64,000 nt of DNA from Aquilaria yunnanensis (GCA_039654915.1 CM077594.1:101260893-101324892), one strand, 5' to 3'; positions 1-14,142 are shown, numbered from the stretch's first letter. Made by a program: numbers and translations. The notes: generated from the sequence alone by a model not told the origin.

Positions 1-193
1 TGGCTTTGATGAGCACAACAAATCTTTCAATCAAAAGATAAGAAAATGTATGAATTTGTGTATTTCTTTTCTCAACTCCATATTTCTATCTGTACAGCTT
101 CTATTTAAGCTACCGCTATAAGGGGCAATGCCACCGGAAACTGCTTGCGCATTTTCCGATTAAGAATGCTGAGAAAACAAGAAACTATAATCT

Positions 194-3078
194 CTAGAAT
201 GAACTACGTTCAACTGGACTAGCTACTTCTGTTTTAGCAGGCTTTAAAGGACTTGCTGAGGCATACCGATCAGGCTTCACAGAACCATCAGCCGGCTTAA
301 GTCCTTGCTCCCGGCGAGCAAGAACTGTCCAAACCAAAACCAAACCCATCATTAGGATGGAGAGGGTTACCAGTGCTGCCCAAACCATCCGAACAAATCG
401 CTTCACAGGACCGCAATGCTTGGAAAGGATCACCGAAAATGCATCCTTCACAACCTGGCATTCCACCAAACTTTCCATGCCTGGATAAGCATTTAGCAGG
501 TTCTGCATTGAAGTGGTGTAAGCCTCAACCAGTTTGAAGTCATTGTAACGAATGAACTGTCCCTCTCTACAGGTTCCGTTGGTGTCACCAGAGCAAGTGA
601 ACACTGAAAATATCTGCATAAGCACATAAATTTCAAGTGTCACATTATTAGTTTATCCCTGTTAATTTAAATTCCTCAACTTTGTTTTGCCTTACCTTTG
701 GGATGTCTCCCAAGGGAATGGTATTAGCTGGGCAGTTATTTGGCTGGTATTGGTACTCTGGAGGGCCAGAGAAAGGATTGCAGACAAAAGAGAGATTCGG
801 ATATTGTGTTTCCTGCAGAGCAGATATGTTTTCATTCACCTGGTTTTGTTGCAACACAAAACAAAAACAAAATCTTTTGTTAGTGATTTGAGTAGAAGGA
901 AAAAATTTCAGTCATGAGGCTTGAAATCTATCACTGTCAAACAGATATTGAGCAGCAAGTTGGAATGCTAAAGATTATAGGATTTCAGTTTGAGATGGGG
1001 TTTCTTACCTGGTTAACAAGATCGTAGATTCCTTCACTAAATTCAGACAAAACTGGCTGAGCGGTACGCAAATCATCACAAGGGAGGATGGAGCTCAAGC
1101 TGTTGTTGTAGGGATCTTCTTGGAAATTCTCAAGAGCGGTACATGTGTCCTTTGCAAAGCTGGAAAATTTAAAGCATTGAGTCCTAGTGAGCAACTGAAG
1201 ACACTGACTTTCGTAAGTCTCGAGACTAAGTAAATTTAGAAGAAAAATGGGTGGAACTTGGGGTTACTTTTCCAAGAAGTAATAAATGCCGAAGAAGATC
1301 CAACATAGAGCTACTAACAACCAGCAGATGATGATTAGCCTGCAAGAATTGGGAATATGTCCTTAAGTGAGTTTCTTAGATGTTGGATGGACTAGACTAA
1401 GCAATGTGCTAAACTTGTTCTTAACATTTATCTACTGACCAGTACAGTGCTCGTCGTAACCTCAAGATTCCAACCACTGGCAAAAGAAAGAAAAAGAAAA
1501 CAAAAGCCAGCTACATAAGCACCATTTATATGACTAAATGCAAGATCAACTTATTCGATAAACTTCTTTTGATAAGTATACTATAGACCTCTCTGGCATA
1601 CAGAACCATACCTGATAAGGCAACAATAGCAATCAGAGTGATGGGAATGGACACTATTGTGACAATAAACCAGCTGCAATCACAAACTCATCATTACTCC
1701 AAATGCCGAATGAGACATTACTGTTACTTTAGAACAGGAGAAGAATTTTGAGGTTTACACAATCTTAAGACCCTTATTGATCAAGCGCCGGTTCTTCCTA
1801 GCCTCCCTTCCTATATTGGCAGAAGTAGAATCAAGTTCTTGAGAAGTGGAGGTGAGGAAGGCAGAAGCCTCAGCTGTCCCATCTGTTTCCCCCAAGTTGT
1901 CCCTCATTTCTTTCATGGCGCCGGTTGTGTTGTATATGGTTTCGGATGCATCATCTGCTATGTCCATAATGATCTTCACCACAGTTTTCGCTTCGGAGTG
2001 GAATCTTGCAGTTGCTCCGAGAGCCAAACAAGAAGCAGGTCTGCAGATGCATTTTGATGTGATCAATAAGACCTCATGGTTTTGATGGAGCTGAAAGCTA
2101 GCAAAAGGTTGCAGTTTGCTTACACTGAAAGAATTGTGAAGACCAGGGCAATTACAATGGGCCAAAATGGGCTATATTTGTGAGGACTAGGAACTTTTTT
2201 CTGCTTCCCATTCCTTCTGATACAATACTTGGTTGCTAGAAGCAAGCTTCCATAAAGTATCCCACACAGTAGCCAGAAGACTCCAATTGCATACCCATAA
2301 ATCCCTGTAAATGCAGTAGACTGTGTTTTGGAGAAGATATATGTAGATATATTAGGATTGCTAAAGGAGAAAATGAACTGAAATTGTTTAAGTGCTCTTT
2401 TTTTTAAAAAAAAAAAAAGGTTGTAGAGATGGGGGAGGAATTAATTACACTCCAATAATGCTTGTTTCTAATGTCATAACCTCCTCTATATTTCTTAAGA
2501 CCATCCAAAGGATCAACCCTGACCGTATCATCTGAATGTGAATCATTTGTACCTACAAAACATCATACAAAATCAACTCATACAAAACTAATATTTTTTT
2601 TACCTCTGAAAGCAAGAAATATATAGTTCGTTTCATAAAAATATTTAAAGACATCGAATAAGATGACCAGACCCGTTTCATGATTGAGCCTGATGGAATA
2701 CGGGCTACTGATTATTCCTAAAGAGATTGTTTTTTTCTCTCTCTCTTTGGAATGAAAACTCACAATCAAGTCAGGAAAAGAGGGCTACATGTTCTATTTT
2801 TAATGGAAAAACAGACTCATATTTGAAATGTGTCCTAATTGACAATCCATTTTTCATGAGTTAAAAGAATTTGAAAAGAGAAAAGAACCATACCGAAAAG
2901 AAACAAGAGTCAAGCAATTAAAGAAACTTTACACTATAAACGTAAAGATGAAAACAGATAGGTAATAGAATCGGAAGAAGTTTGAAGCCTCACCTTCTTG
3001 TCCAGAAATATGTGTGAAATTAACTGCTAGAATTGTAAGCAGGAGCAAGGAGGGGAGAAACATTCTTGTGCGGCCCAT
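194..3078 (-). CDS. Multi-pass membrane protein, plant family of unknown function (DDB_G0292058-like)
   Basis: Ten exons join to 517 codons plus stop: 3078-2994, 2552-2449, 2320-2124, 2040-1759, 1673-1612, 1476-1440, 1339-1268, 1159-1009, 839-696 and 613-194. All introns are GT-AG and the phases agree throughout. The start at 3078 gives a clear signal peptide (about residues 1-25). Hydrophobic helices lie near residues 71-95, 110-135, 223-244, 257-280 and 454-477. A long loop at about 281-450 is cysteine-bearing (for example the motif SSILPCDDL and several single Cys) and is probably extracellular; the tail is short and polar. This architecture matches a plant family I recall from Arabidopsis (At2g12400, At2g25270, At1g71110 type), sometimes compared with animal Tweety proteins. 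No biochemical role is known to me. Family recognition is from memory; the exon structure is read directly. Confidence 0.88.
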
Positions 3079-3111
3079 GATTTGTGATTAATCTGGAAAG
3101 CCAATTGCAAG

Positions 3112-3115
<4 letters not shown>

Positions 3116-3160
<45 letters not shown>
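3116..3160. repeat. (TA)n microsatellite
   Basis: Uninterrupted alternating AT run starting about 40 bp upstream of the start codon of the membrane-protein gene, so in its 5' UTR or promoter. Its length is probably variable between individuals. Confidence 0.95.
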
Positions 3161-3163
<3 letters not shown>

Positions 3164-3771
3164 CAGTTCAGTTGAGTTCACAAGTTATGGTGGGGAAACT
3201 GAGCAAGAGAAATCCAAATTAATTAGCCAATAGCCATGTGTTCCTAAATTCTAACAAACCTTATTACCTGGGAATTAAGTGGTTTTGGAAGCACATAAAC
3301 TAAGATTGGGAAACTCACCTAACCTAACCCCTCAAACAAGTCAAGTTGAAAAACTAGTCGTCTACAACCCCACGTCAAACAGGTTCTTAATTAATTAATT
3401 AACTGATTATGACCAGGTCCCGATCGATCGACCTGACCAATGAAATTGATACAAGCTAATTCATTCCTAGTTCCATGCCGAGAGATTTTGTTACGTGCGG
3501 TGCAGGTGCAGCAATTAGAGAAGTTAACCTTGTAAATACAAATGTAATTAATTAATTAATTAGCAGAAGTATTTTGTTACACTTTGAAGAAAAACACATC
3601 AACGTTATAGAAAAGAAAAGTCAATCAATTCAAGATTTCTCTGAAATTTTTTTCATCTCCCCCAGCCACCCAAAAAAGAATCATGAAAAGGTTTCAACGG
3701 CGGTGCAATATTCGTAGCCTAATCCACACCAAATAAATTCAGTGAAAACTGGTTTAACTTTATTAACTTTA
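3161..3771. other. Intergenic, no gene seen
   Basis: Upstream region of the minus-strand membrane-protein gene. It contains short TTAA-rich tracts (around 3390 and 3547) and the short palindrome CGATCGATCG near 3421. I see no coding segment. Confidence 0.6.
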
Positions 3772-4217
3772 GATAAATTGCATCATTGATTACAAACCTA
3801 TAATTATCATTGCAAACTGGCTATTAATCTTTGTTTCATTGCATATTGGTCCTAAGTGTTTATAAACTAATATTGCATATTAGTTCCTAGTCTATAGCCT
3901 CACATATTTTTAGAGTTATTGGAGAAACTACATTTAAAAAGAGAAACAACTAATAATTTAAATTGTTACTTAATTGTAAAAAAAAAAATTATAGCATGAC
4001 TTAAATTTATTGTAAGATAATTAATGAATGACTTAAATTAAATTTTAAAAATTTGATATTTTACTGTTACATCAAAGTTAATGAATTTTACAGGATTAAT
4101 GACGACCAATATGTAACAGATTTTAAAAGTTCAGAACCAATATATAACGAAAGGGAGGTTGGAGACTGTTCACATAGTAATTACAGGTTTAGAGCCAACA
4201 CTACATTTTACCCAAGT
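3772..4217. mobile_element. MULE-like MITE with long degenerate terminal inverted repeats
   Basis: The sequence from about 3772 (GATAAATTGCATCATTG...) and the reverse complement of the sequence ending near 4217 (GGGTAAAATGTAGTGTTGG...) align over roughly 50 bp, including a shared AAACCTGTAATTA-like core. There is no transposase. Long, imperfect terminal inverted repeats without coding capacity fit a Mutator-type MITE. I could not define a clean target-site duplication, so boundaries are approximate. Confidence 0.5.
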
Positions 4218-5529
4218 AAATTTCCATTCTATCTTTAGCAATATTATTGTAGTTTAAAAAAGTGTGGGAAAAAGGGATCAAATGATCATCTATGGCAGAG
4301 TAAGGTAAGAACTCCATGAAAATGAAGAAATTAAGAAGAGACTAATTAGAAGAAGAGAGCAGTTTTAACTCACATGTCATGTAGCAACTGAAAGAAAAGG
4401 TTTTTCATGATCATCTCAATCAAATTACGCACCTAATTAAGGAGCAATGAAAGGAAAGTGATGATGAGATGAATATTGTATGTTCTCTTCGGTTTTCTTT
4501 CTATGGCTGGCCGCTTCGATCTGCTGCTTCAATGCCCAAACTCCGCTCTGGACATCTACGCCTAGAAAAATAATTACCTCAAAACAACAATGAAGCTGCT
4601 GCTGGGTGCCCTCTGAAGCTCTAGAACTCTATGATATACACATTTGGTGTTTGTTTCTGTATAGAAAGATGGGGACTCTTGAAGGCAAAATTTGATTGTG
4701 AGGTCGATTGCGGGCAGGTCTCTGCTTAAATATATACGATGGGTATTTCTTAAATAATTATTCTAGTGGTGGCCAAGCCAAGGGGAAAGGGGAAAAGAAG
4801 CAAGGAAGAAATGTCCAAGACAAGAAGTTCAACGGAAGCACAAGAACACATAGGTCAATCCCCGACCTCCTTTCTAGAAAAACAGATCTTCATTTGATTA
4901 TTTAATTACTTGTTGATTAGTCGAAACTTAATCCATTTCAGGACCAGCCCCAGCCAGCGTCCAGTGTTAACAAACTCCCCACTCCCTAACTTTTCTCCCC
5001 AGAAATAGATATATTAATTAATTATCCGTTATTTTCTTTAATGATAAAACGTCAGCATATTTTTTCATAAAAACTTGATGTACAAGATGAGTTATCTGAA
5101 TATAACGAAACTCTACAAATCGATCAAATTTAAGAGTCAATCAAACAATGACGATTTATTAGGCTAGCCAAAACTTCTTCCATAAAATTTTCATTTAATT
5201 TACAAAAAAAAATATGATTTTTATTTATTTCATGTAAGATGACTAGTGATATATATGCACAAGTGCATCTGGATAAGGCCAACCAGAACAGTCTTCCCAT
5301 CCCTCGCAAGTCAAAAAACAATAGAAGAAGAAGGACTCTATTTTCTTTTCTTATTTTCCCGCTAGTAAATTGTTTGGTCACGATTCAAGTGCTTCTTTTG
5401 GTCATGGTCATACTAATATTTTATTCCTACTGCGAACCTATTCACTTTTGTCAATATTATTTTGCTTTTCCGTACCCTCTTTGGCTGTTTCCTTTTCTCT
5501 TAAGGTTTCAATTCATTTTAATATAAACC
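4218..5529. other. Intergenic, no gene seen
   Basis: AT-rich DNA. Open frames at 4708-4905 and 5239-5526 are short, lack splice context and have no recognisable domain. Nothing else is supported. Confidence 0.55.
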
Positions 5530-5850
5530 AACTTAATTTAAAATAATTTTTTTTATTTAATTTTTTTTATCAACAACCAATTTTATTTAAAAGTTAATAT
5601 TATTTAGATCTAATAATCTATTAGAAAGATAATTTTTTAATTTTATTAAATTTGTAAAATTTTTTCCTTTTAATACATAAAAATAGAAAACATCATAAAA
5701 ATTACTAACTTCAAGGGATTTTACTTTTAAATGAATTATTACATTTATATAATATTACCTTTTAAATAAAATTAATGTCAAACAAAAAAGAATGTAAACA
5801 AATAAGTCATTTAAGATTTAATTGATTTAAGTTAAAATGAATTGATAATT
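5530..5850. mobile_element. Foldback MITE, copy 1 of a three-copy family
   Basis: The two halves are imperfect inverted repeats of each other (arms over 100 bp). The right half, reverse-complemented, matches the left arm of the element at 17575-17865: TTCATTT-AACTTAA at the end, then an internal ATATTATATAAATGTAATAATTCATTT-like block. The same block occurs at 40745-40995. AT-rich, no coding potential. The superfamily is uncertain because I cannot fix the termini. Confidence 0.55.
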
Positions 5851-6695
5851 TTTTTATAAGAATAATAATAACATATATAAAATTAGTAAAGAAAGATATT
5901 GGAAGAGGGGCAGCAGAAAAAGAAAACATTCATTGATGGATGGAGGTCCAAAAAAATAAATATTCAAATTTAAATCAAATAAAAGAATGGAACGTTGTGT
6001 AAGCGACTCATTACAATTTGGGGTGAGTGAAAAGAACAGATTTGACAGAAAAAAAAAAATTAAAACAATTACTGCTAATTCACATGTGATGGTAAGCCTC
6101 TGTTTTTGGTATTACCATTACAAACAAACAGCTGCCCTGCCGGTCGATAACTATTCAAATTTAAAAGGGAACGGCCGCATGCAAGCGTCTGACTGACATG
6201 ACATCACAGGTTATGTATGTATTGTACTGCACCCAATCATCAAAATTAAGGGCAGACACAAACTTGTAAACCCAAAACTTCCACCAGCAGCCACAACATC
6301 TGATTCACCAACGGTTTGGTCTCAGTCAGAGACCTCTAACTCGCTTTCTCTAGTCCGTTCCATTCCATTCCATTCCATGCACACAACTCAAGATTTTCAT
6401 GCAGAACAAAAATGATGTAAGGGATCAAGAACCTTCTGGAGTGTTCAAATTTGACCCTGACCCACCTCGTTATGAATGGGAGAATAAGTAAACAAAATTA
6501 CTATGGCTTAAGAATGGCTAAAGGCACACCCAGTGAATGTGAAGCCCTGGGTTGTGCTTCTCTGTTTGTTATTTCACCACTCAGGTATTGGGGTTTCTTC
6601 TCTTCGGCCATTGAGTGGTTTTATTGGGTTTCATTGTTCTTGTCTCGCGATCCTTACCAAATTGTGATCAGAGACGTGAGATCATGTAAAGGTTT
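5851..6695. other. Intergenic; 3' flank of the DUF3755 gene
   Basis: No gene is seen. A CCATT tandem (about four units) lies near 6360-6378. The part just below 6695 is the probable 3' UTR of the minus-strand gene ending at 6696. Confidence 0.55.
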
Positions 6696-9600
6696 TCAAA
6701 AGTCTAGCATGGCATTGGCAAGCTCCTCATTCAGTTCATCAGAAAGTGGTGGCATCTGCTGCATCACCTCTGGCCTGCTATTCAAGCTGCACACAAGTTA
6801 GAACTAACAATCAGTATAATAATATTGATGTAAGTGAGAGGGGAAAAAAATAAAAAAAAAAAAAAAAAAAAGAGGTCTATTTTCTGGAAAAAGAAAAGTA
6901 GGACATTTAGGATCAGGTTCTACAGGCTCACTATCAATCCTAGCCAGCTAGTGACAGTAAAACACACAAATTTAAAGAAAAAAGCAGTAGAAACTGTGAA
7001 ATTGAACTCTGGGATTCCTTCCATGCTGATTCACTTGGAATGAGGTCACATCAGTCCATTCCACTGCCCTCTTTTCTGGTATTAGATGCCTTTTGGCTTA
7101 CTAATTGGGTCAAAAACCAACCTTTGCTACCAGGTTTCTTTGAAAGATGGGAAAAAATTTATTGATATTTGAGGGTTGCGTTAACTCTTCCTCTTGATCT
7201 CGATCATATGTCATGAAAAACAACCAACCATGCTTAGAAGTGTGCCTATCCTCATATTTGTAATCTAACTCTCTCATGAAGGTCTGAATCATATTTATCT
7301 TAGTGATCTGCAACAATTGATGATTGAGATATCCGCATCATACCACCCCAAAACAGGCGGACAAAACTTGTAGACACTTAAAACACAAGTACTAAAATCT
7401 GACACATGCATTTGCACATGCCTGCCTGCACACATACACACATGCTGGCAGAAAGTATAAGGTAGCAAAAAAGGAACTTACCTGTTCATGATTTTGTAAA
7501 TGTTTTCACGAGTCTGGCGCAATAGCGCAATATTATCATGTATCTGCAAAGATCAACGAAAGGGAAACATATAAGACACTAATCAAGGTTGAAAAAGAAT
7601 AAGCAGAAAAGAATGAAGAAACACTAAGTGCTGGTCATGGTCAAACACCAGCGGAATTAACTCCTCCATAAAGCAACAGTTGACACTTGGTGTAAAACAT
7701 TTGACACAAAACTGAGGGTGCATATATCATGTCTGCCTAATTTCCCCTGATCAGAAATCTCTAATTGTTTCACCAAGAAACTAAAAACTTTTGTGCATTT
7801 ATTGAACAATCCAAATTTGGCTAGGACGATTTACTAATTTAAAAAGTTTGACTCATCTGGAAATTTCCATACAAACTCCTTGAGATAAATAACATTAGTA
7901 ATATACAAAAACTTATCAACAGGTCTAAAACTTATCATGCACCTAAGAACTTTACGTATTTCTATTACACCAATGAGAATCAACTTCTTGTAAATGCAAT
8001 TAAATCAAGTAATGTTTCTTTAAAACAAATCAGCTGATATGCGGGCAACACAAGGACAGAGTAAATCATAAAACTAAATAAAAAATTAGACTACTTCTAT
8101 GACTTCTTACGAGAAAGTAATGTCCAACAAAATAGCAGGAAGGGAAGACAACAAAAAACTGTAACTCATAAACAAACCACCAAAAAGATCTCTTTCTTAC
8201 CTTGCAACGATGGTGACAAGAAAAAGACACATGGAGATAAAAGGGATCATCGAATTATCTAAAAATTGCAATTGAGTATTATACCAAAACTTGTAGAATA
8301 CTATGGAGCAGAATGGTTATGTTTCTAATGAGCAACTAATTGTGATATGACTCATCAAAATACCATGAGACTCATAAGAGCAGAGAAAACCAAGTGGAGA
8401 GAAGTAGTAAAAAGACAACATCGTATAACATAGTTATTAACCTGAAAAGTTGCCAGATTTGCACGTATTTGGCTGAAGGCCACTGCATTCTGCTCAAGAA
8501 GCTGTCCCGTAACACCACCAATGGCTAAAAAACAGAAGAATGACAGAGGACAAAATTCAAGCATCAGCACTTGTAAAAGAAATACTTCTCAGTAATTCTA
8601 ACCATTCTTCCTAGCAAATTAAGCATTCCTAGCAAAATTAAAGCACTCCTAGTTTCTTTTCTTTTTCTCATTTTCTAAAGCCTTCTGTCTAAGATCTCTG
8701 TTCATAAGATCATTTACTACGAGATTGCCACAGAGTAGAAGAAAATGCACATGCCCATATACTAAGTGTGACCAAGTATAATGGTTTCAGTCGCAAAATG
8801 CAAATACTCAATACTTGCATTTTCTACCATCTGACAATGCTCTAGCGACAAGAATAACAAACATCCTAATCCAGCTAAACCATATCTACTAACAAGGATA
8901 CAGATATAATTAGTACCATTGAGAAAGAAAAAAAGATTGAAAAGATCTCACAGGCAAAAGAGCCAAAATAACAAACCTCTGTACGTATTTATATCATGAA
9001 AGCACAACACCATGGGAACAACTAACAAGACTACCATTTCAAACCAATAAAAGAAAATGATACCAGCAAATCCATGAAGGACCGGATGCAAGTCACTTGC
9101 AACTATGTCCTCCTGGTGCAGTCCAAACTGGGAGACTTGCAAACCAAGTTTCTCAGTTGCCAGTTGCCAAACCAAAGGAAAGAAACTTATTCTTCGGATC
9201 CAGTTATCAAGGGAAAGGGAAGGATAGCAGGGGAAGAGAGGAGGAAAAGGGAAATAAAAAATCCCTTAAGATGACACTCAACTTTTATGTTCCCCATTGA
9301 TTCTCCTCAGTTTGGGGGAGTTAAAAAAAAATAAGAAGAATTAGGATAGACATGGAGCAGAAATACATAATTTTCCTTGATTTTGATTCTCTCCCCTCCA
9401 ATTTATCCCACACACACCGTGTCAGAATGATCAGATAGGATGAAGTTGTCCTACTCCCTCTAATTATCCTAGAAGGGCCTCAACTGATACCAGTAATATT
9501 TAGAAAAAAAATAGCAATGTAGCATTAGTTGGTAGAAGATAAATACAATAAACCACAGCTATATCTTACCACAGTTGGTCAAAATTTAATCGTATTGAAA

Positions 9601-11589
9601 GATGAAATTCTAACCATTGTATGAAATGCCATCATCATGCTCCACAGGTGACAAAAATGGAGGGACATTTGGTTCGACTCTGAAGTGACCTTGATTCACC
9701 TGTTGATCAACAATTCTTTCCTGAGAAATAGAAGAAATCATACAGCTGACAGAACATGTTTCCTTTCCTTAATCTGTTCATGCACACACACACAAACATG
9801 CCTTGTCTCCTATTTCACAAACTTTACATTGCTTAGCCTCTTCTATCCAAACAGTGATCTCTTTGAACACTGAAGCTAACTAAGTGTAATCACATCAGCC
9901 ACAACAAATATGAAATCCAAAAAGACACAAGCCCCTTAAATAGCAGATGCATCCCAAACTTACTTAACATGAACACTGCTGCATAAGGCAGGCAAGAGAG
10001 CAAAGGACACAAATACATAAACATACTTTATATGAAGTGTATATGAATGGGAGATGAACCAACCTGTGTATCAAACCCAAAGGGAGGAATGAGCGGAAAT
10101 AACCTGTTGGTAAATTCTCTTCTAATTAACCAAAACAACTACAATATAATGTTTGGATAAATGGAATGGGCACTGAAGTTACATGCACTCGGTATACTAA
10201 ACTAAGGGAACATCTAAAAATAACAATTTGGTTTCATTTATGGAATCAGAACCCAACTGCTTAAAAGGAAATCTGTTCTTTGCTTTCATTTAGCTGTTTG
10301 CTTCTGTATGGTGTTGAATCCCTCGTGCCCGCACCACCCCACCCATCATAGTGCTGATGCAAAATACCAGATAAACCGAAACAATAGCTCAGAGACAGAA
10401 CAAATGAAGTACCTTTTTTTCTTTGCCTTTTCTTATTGGATTATGTTCCTCCTTCCTTCTCTTACTGGTTTCCTTTTTCTAGAAAAAAGAAACAAGAAAA
10501 AGAACAGCTACAGAATTTTTATATATGAAGCAACATAAGAATAAATGCACCAACTCATTTCTTTGAAGGCAGAAATTCATAATGAAAGAAAAAAATAGAA
10601 TAAGTCCTTTGAGAGCATTTTAGTCTAGCATATCTTGTACCTCCTTATATTCTGTTAAAACAATTCAACAAGTTCAGCTAATCCGAGAATGAAAATACAA
10701 CTTACGGCCATCCATCTGCAACGGAATGCGACATCTCGAACTGTCTTATTTGGAAGCATCATAGCTATCTTGGCATAACGATTTATGCTTGATTCTAATA
10801 CATGTCTACATGAAACGAAGATTCTTATATCAAAACTTTATCCACAAACTATTAGCATTTAGGCAACTTAAGCCATTGCACGTTAAAAAAACTCCTACTT
10901 TCCATTTTCAAATTCCCTAACTTAAAAATCTATTAAGGCCTGTTTGGTATTAGCGTCAGTGATCAACGTTAGAGTTTTGGAAAAGCTATCAAATGCTATG
11001 CCTTTTAGCTTTAGCATTTTCACCTCCACCATTAAATAAATTATCCAAAACTTTAACACTAATAAAAAAAGTTGTTCCGTGGCCTAACTACTTCCATTTT
11101 TTTCGTTTACCTAGAGCTTCTACTAGAATGTCCAATCAAAATAAGTGGATCCTCAAAAGCAGCCAAGAAATTAAAAAACTATACACGCAATGCCAAATTA
11201 ACAATCCCTATCAAACTCAAGATAATAAAACAAGAACCCTGCTAAAGAATATTCCAATACCTGATGCTCAACCAATCAAGCAATTAGCCTGACAGCGATT
11301 GGACGAAAGCAAAATACGTCAAGCACGAAGCAAGAAACATCCCAGATTAAAATATTTCTTCAAGAAAAGCTGATAAGAAACCAGACAACACTCACCTTCT
11401 TAACCCCTCCTCCAGTATTCCCTGTTCTTGAGCGGACCAATCCAGCGAGATTTCCGGATTGTGCTTCATGACCGAACTCCCACTCTCCGGCGACGGATAG
11501 CCATGGCCACCGCTTGAGCTTGCTGGGTTGAACGAAGACGACTGCGCTCTAGCCGCCGCTTCTTGATCATCCCCAGACGGATTCGCCAT
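6696..11589 (-). CDS. DUF3755 family protein (SANT/MYB-like nuclear protein)
   Basis: Seven exons join to 226 residues: 11589-11396, 10805-10706, 10478-10413, 9699-9615, 8524-8442, 7543-7482 and 6786-6696. All boundaries are GT-AG with matching phases. The start at 11589 (MANPSGDDQ) is chosen over an upstream in-frame ATG at 11691 because it matches the family's usual N-terminus. The conserved core is HNPEISLDWSAQEQGILEEG, followed by a segment with RYAKIAMMLPNKTVRDVAFR and RCRWM, a single MYB/SANT-like helical repeat. A Lys/Arg-rich exon (10478-10413) follows and looks like a nuclear signal. The C-terminal GGVTGQLLEQNAVAFSQI, a RENIYKIMN helix and EVMQQMPPLSDELNEELAN are also typical. DUF3755 proteins are plant nuclear factors of unclear role. 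A frame at 10156-10069 could be an alternative exon but is not needed. Confidence 0.85.
10936..11085. mobile_element. Small MITE in intron 1 of the DUF3755 gene
   Basis: The sequence begins GGCCTGTTTGGTATTAGCGT, a typical hAT-MITE-like end. It shares an extended, diverged match with 41300-41450: AGCGTCAG, then TTTTAG-TTT, CATTTTCACCT, AAATAAATTATC, and AAAAAGTTGTTCC. Two dispersed copies of the same non-coding sequence support a MITE. It appears benign for splicing. Confidence 0.42.
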
Positions 11590-13148
11590 ATATCTATAGA
11601 AAGAACACCTGGAAAATGCCCCAAACTGGGAACAGCGGGAAACCAAGCCAAAGGATCTCAGAAACGACCGTTGCGTTGGTTCCCGCCACAAGAAAGATAA
11701 GACCCAGATAGCAAATGGGGTTGATTCGAAGATCCAGGGGAGATTCAGAAGCGAAGAAAACGAGAAATTAGAGACAGAGTTATAGATAGCTATCTGGGTT
11801 TTCTAGCGAGAGATGAGATTGTGAGAGTGAAGTGGAGGTCTAATGGAGAATAAGGCGGGAGAACAATCGGAAGTTGGGAAGAGAGAGAGATGTGTACGGA
11901 GTCGGGAATCAAAAATTGGGAGGGTTTTGATTTGAAGTTTCATAGACCACCTTCCAATCATCAGGTTCCATTTTCGGCCTCTCCGTTTTATTCTCTCCTC
12001 TCGAATGACGAAAATGTCCTTGCAAACAAAATTAATGGGCTTTTGTACTGAGGGTGGAACTGACATTTGGTGTATAATTTGGGTTCGGGAAGAAGTCTTG
12101 CAGTACACACACGCAAACCACACACAAAAAAAAAAAAAAGGACACTCGACATTTTACTGTTGATGATTTGCCAAAGTAGTATTATCAAATATGAAGGGCG
12201 ATGTTAAGTTTCTATTATTTGTCAAAATTAATTGGCCGTTATCAATCTGCTGGGCCACGACCACTAGTGTTCAAGAAAATGCTCTGCTTTACAACATTCA
12301 ACTAGTTTCAAAAATTGTCTAACGAAAAGAATTTTAGTTCATATAAATATGTGTCTTTTATTTGATGTATATCTAAGATCTTCAACATTAAATTTTAAGA
12401 AAAAAATGTAATACATTCAAACACTGTGCAGATAAGGGGAATACAAGATTAAAGATAAATGATGCCATTAACAGTATAAATAATTAATAAAAATATGTTC
12501 ATCGCTAGACAACATTAAGACATATAAGATAACAAAAAAATAAATGTAAAAGGTTACTCAAACCTACAGAGTATTATAAGTAACAAATAAAGCTCATTCT
12601 TGACAATACATTTATTGCACATCATTGGATCATCAATCTCGAGTTTAGATAATATCTCGAGTATAAGTTTTATGAATGAAGAAATATATTTTGAGAGAAT
12701 TTTCATCTAAATAAGGATGATGCAATTTGATTTTGAAGTAATTGGTGGGATGCTAGAGAGTCTTGGACAAAAAAAAAAACATTAAGTTGTAATTTCCTTT
12801 CCACAAAAAATATTTATTACTTAACTGCTTTCCATATATAATGTGTTCGACAATGTAATACACCAATCTTTTCTGTCAATAACATTTTTTGCAAAAGAAA
12901 ACAATTTTATGTCCATGTACTTCTAATATACTCATTTTTGTAAAACAGTTGACAACCATAGTAAACATGTGATTCATGGCTACAAGTTATTGCCACATAC
13001 AAAATTGAAAACTTGTTTCTAAAGAAATATTGGTATATGGGGTTGTGTACTAATTAATTATATATGCACAAAAGGTATACATATAATAAGAGATAAAATA
13101 GAGTTAAATGTTTAGATTTCACATAATACAATACTGGTCCATGTATAT
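11590..13148. other. 5' UTR/promoter of the DUF3755 gene, then intergenic
   Basis: About the first 450 bp should hold the promoter and 5' UTR of the minus-strand gene. A GAGA-rich stretch (11800-11895) lies just upstream of the start. The remainder to 13148 is AT-rich with no supported gene. Confidence 0.5.
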
Positions 13149-14048
13149 CACTACTAAAAAAAGGCCTTTTTCCAACAAGCAAATTTTCAAATGCTTGGCT
13201 GTTGGAAAATTTTAACATGATGAGCTATTGAAAACATGAGAGACGAATTTCCAACGGCTAGGCTGTTGGAAATTTTCAACTTGTTGAGCCATTGGAAACA
13301 AGCTCATTGGGAATTTCAAAAAATTCAAAAGCCGTTTGGAAATTTCCAACGCGATATGGTTAGAAATTCTTGCGTTGGAAATTTCCAATATGAAGCTGTT
13401 GGAAATTCTCAAGTTGGAAATTTCCAACGGGAATGCCATTGGAAATATTAGGCTATTGGAATATAAAATGAATTTTACAATTTTTGAAAATAAAGCAGTA
13501 TTTTGAAAATATTTTGTTATAAATGACAATAATAATAATATATGTACACACACACACATTATTAGAAATAAAAATAATTATAATATATATATTTATATTA
13601 CAGTGATATTTATATTTATATATATTCATATTGATATATTTATAAATGTTTATATACTGTATATATATTTGTTTGTGTGTGTGTGTGTGTGTGTGTGTCA
13701 TTTTTATTAAACAATTTTACAAAGTAAAATAGTATTTTGAAAACATTTTGTTAAAAATAATAATAATAATAATAATAATAAATATATATATATATTTATT
13801 ATTATTATTATAAGTATGTCAATAATAATATATATATATATAATAATAATTATTATTATTATATAGTGTTTATATATCACACACACACACACACACATTA
13901 GATTTATCTATATTTATATAATGTATATATATTTATATTTTTGTAACATGTATGTATGTATATCATATATAAAATATTTATCATATTTATTTTAAAATTT
14001 TAGAAAGTAAAGTAGTATTTTGAAAATATTTTATTATAAACAACAACA

Positions 14049-14107
<59 letters not shown>

Positions 14108-14142
14108 CAATGTGTGTGTGTGTGTGAGAGATATATAAACAC

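Noticed and set aside
11392..11691. Start of the DUF3755 protein at the upstream ATG (11691)
   Set aside because: The family N-terminus begins at 11589 (MANPSG); the extra 34 residues look like translated 5' UTR.
13212..13898. Low-complexity Ile/Tyr/Asn-rich frames
   Set aside because: Produced by TA/TAA microsatellites within the CACTA element.
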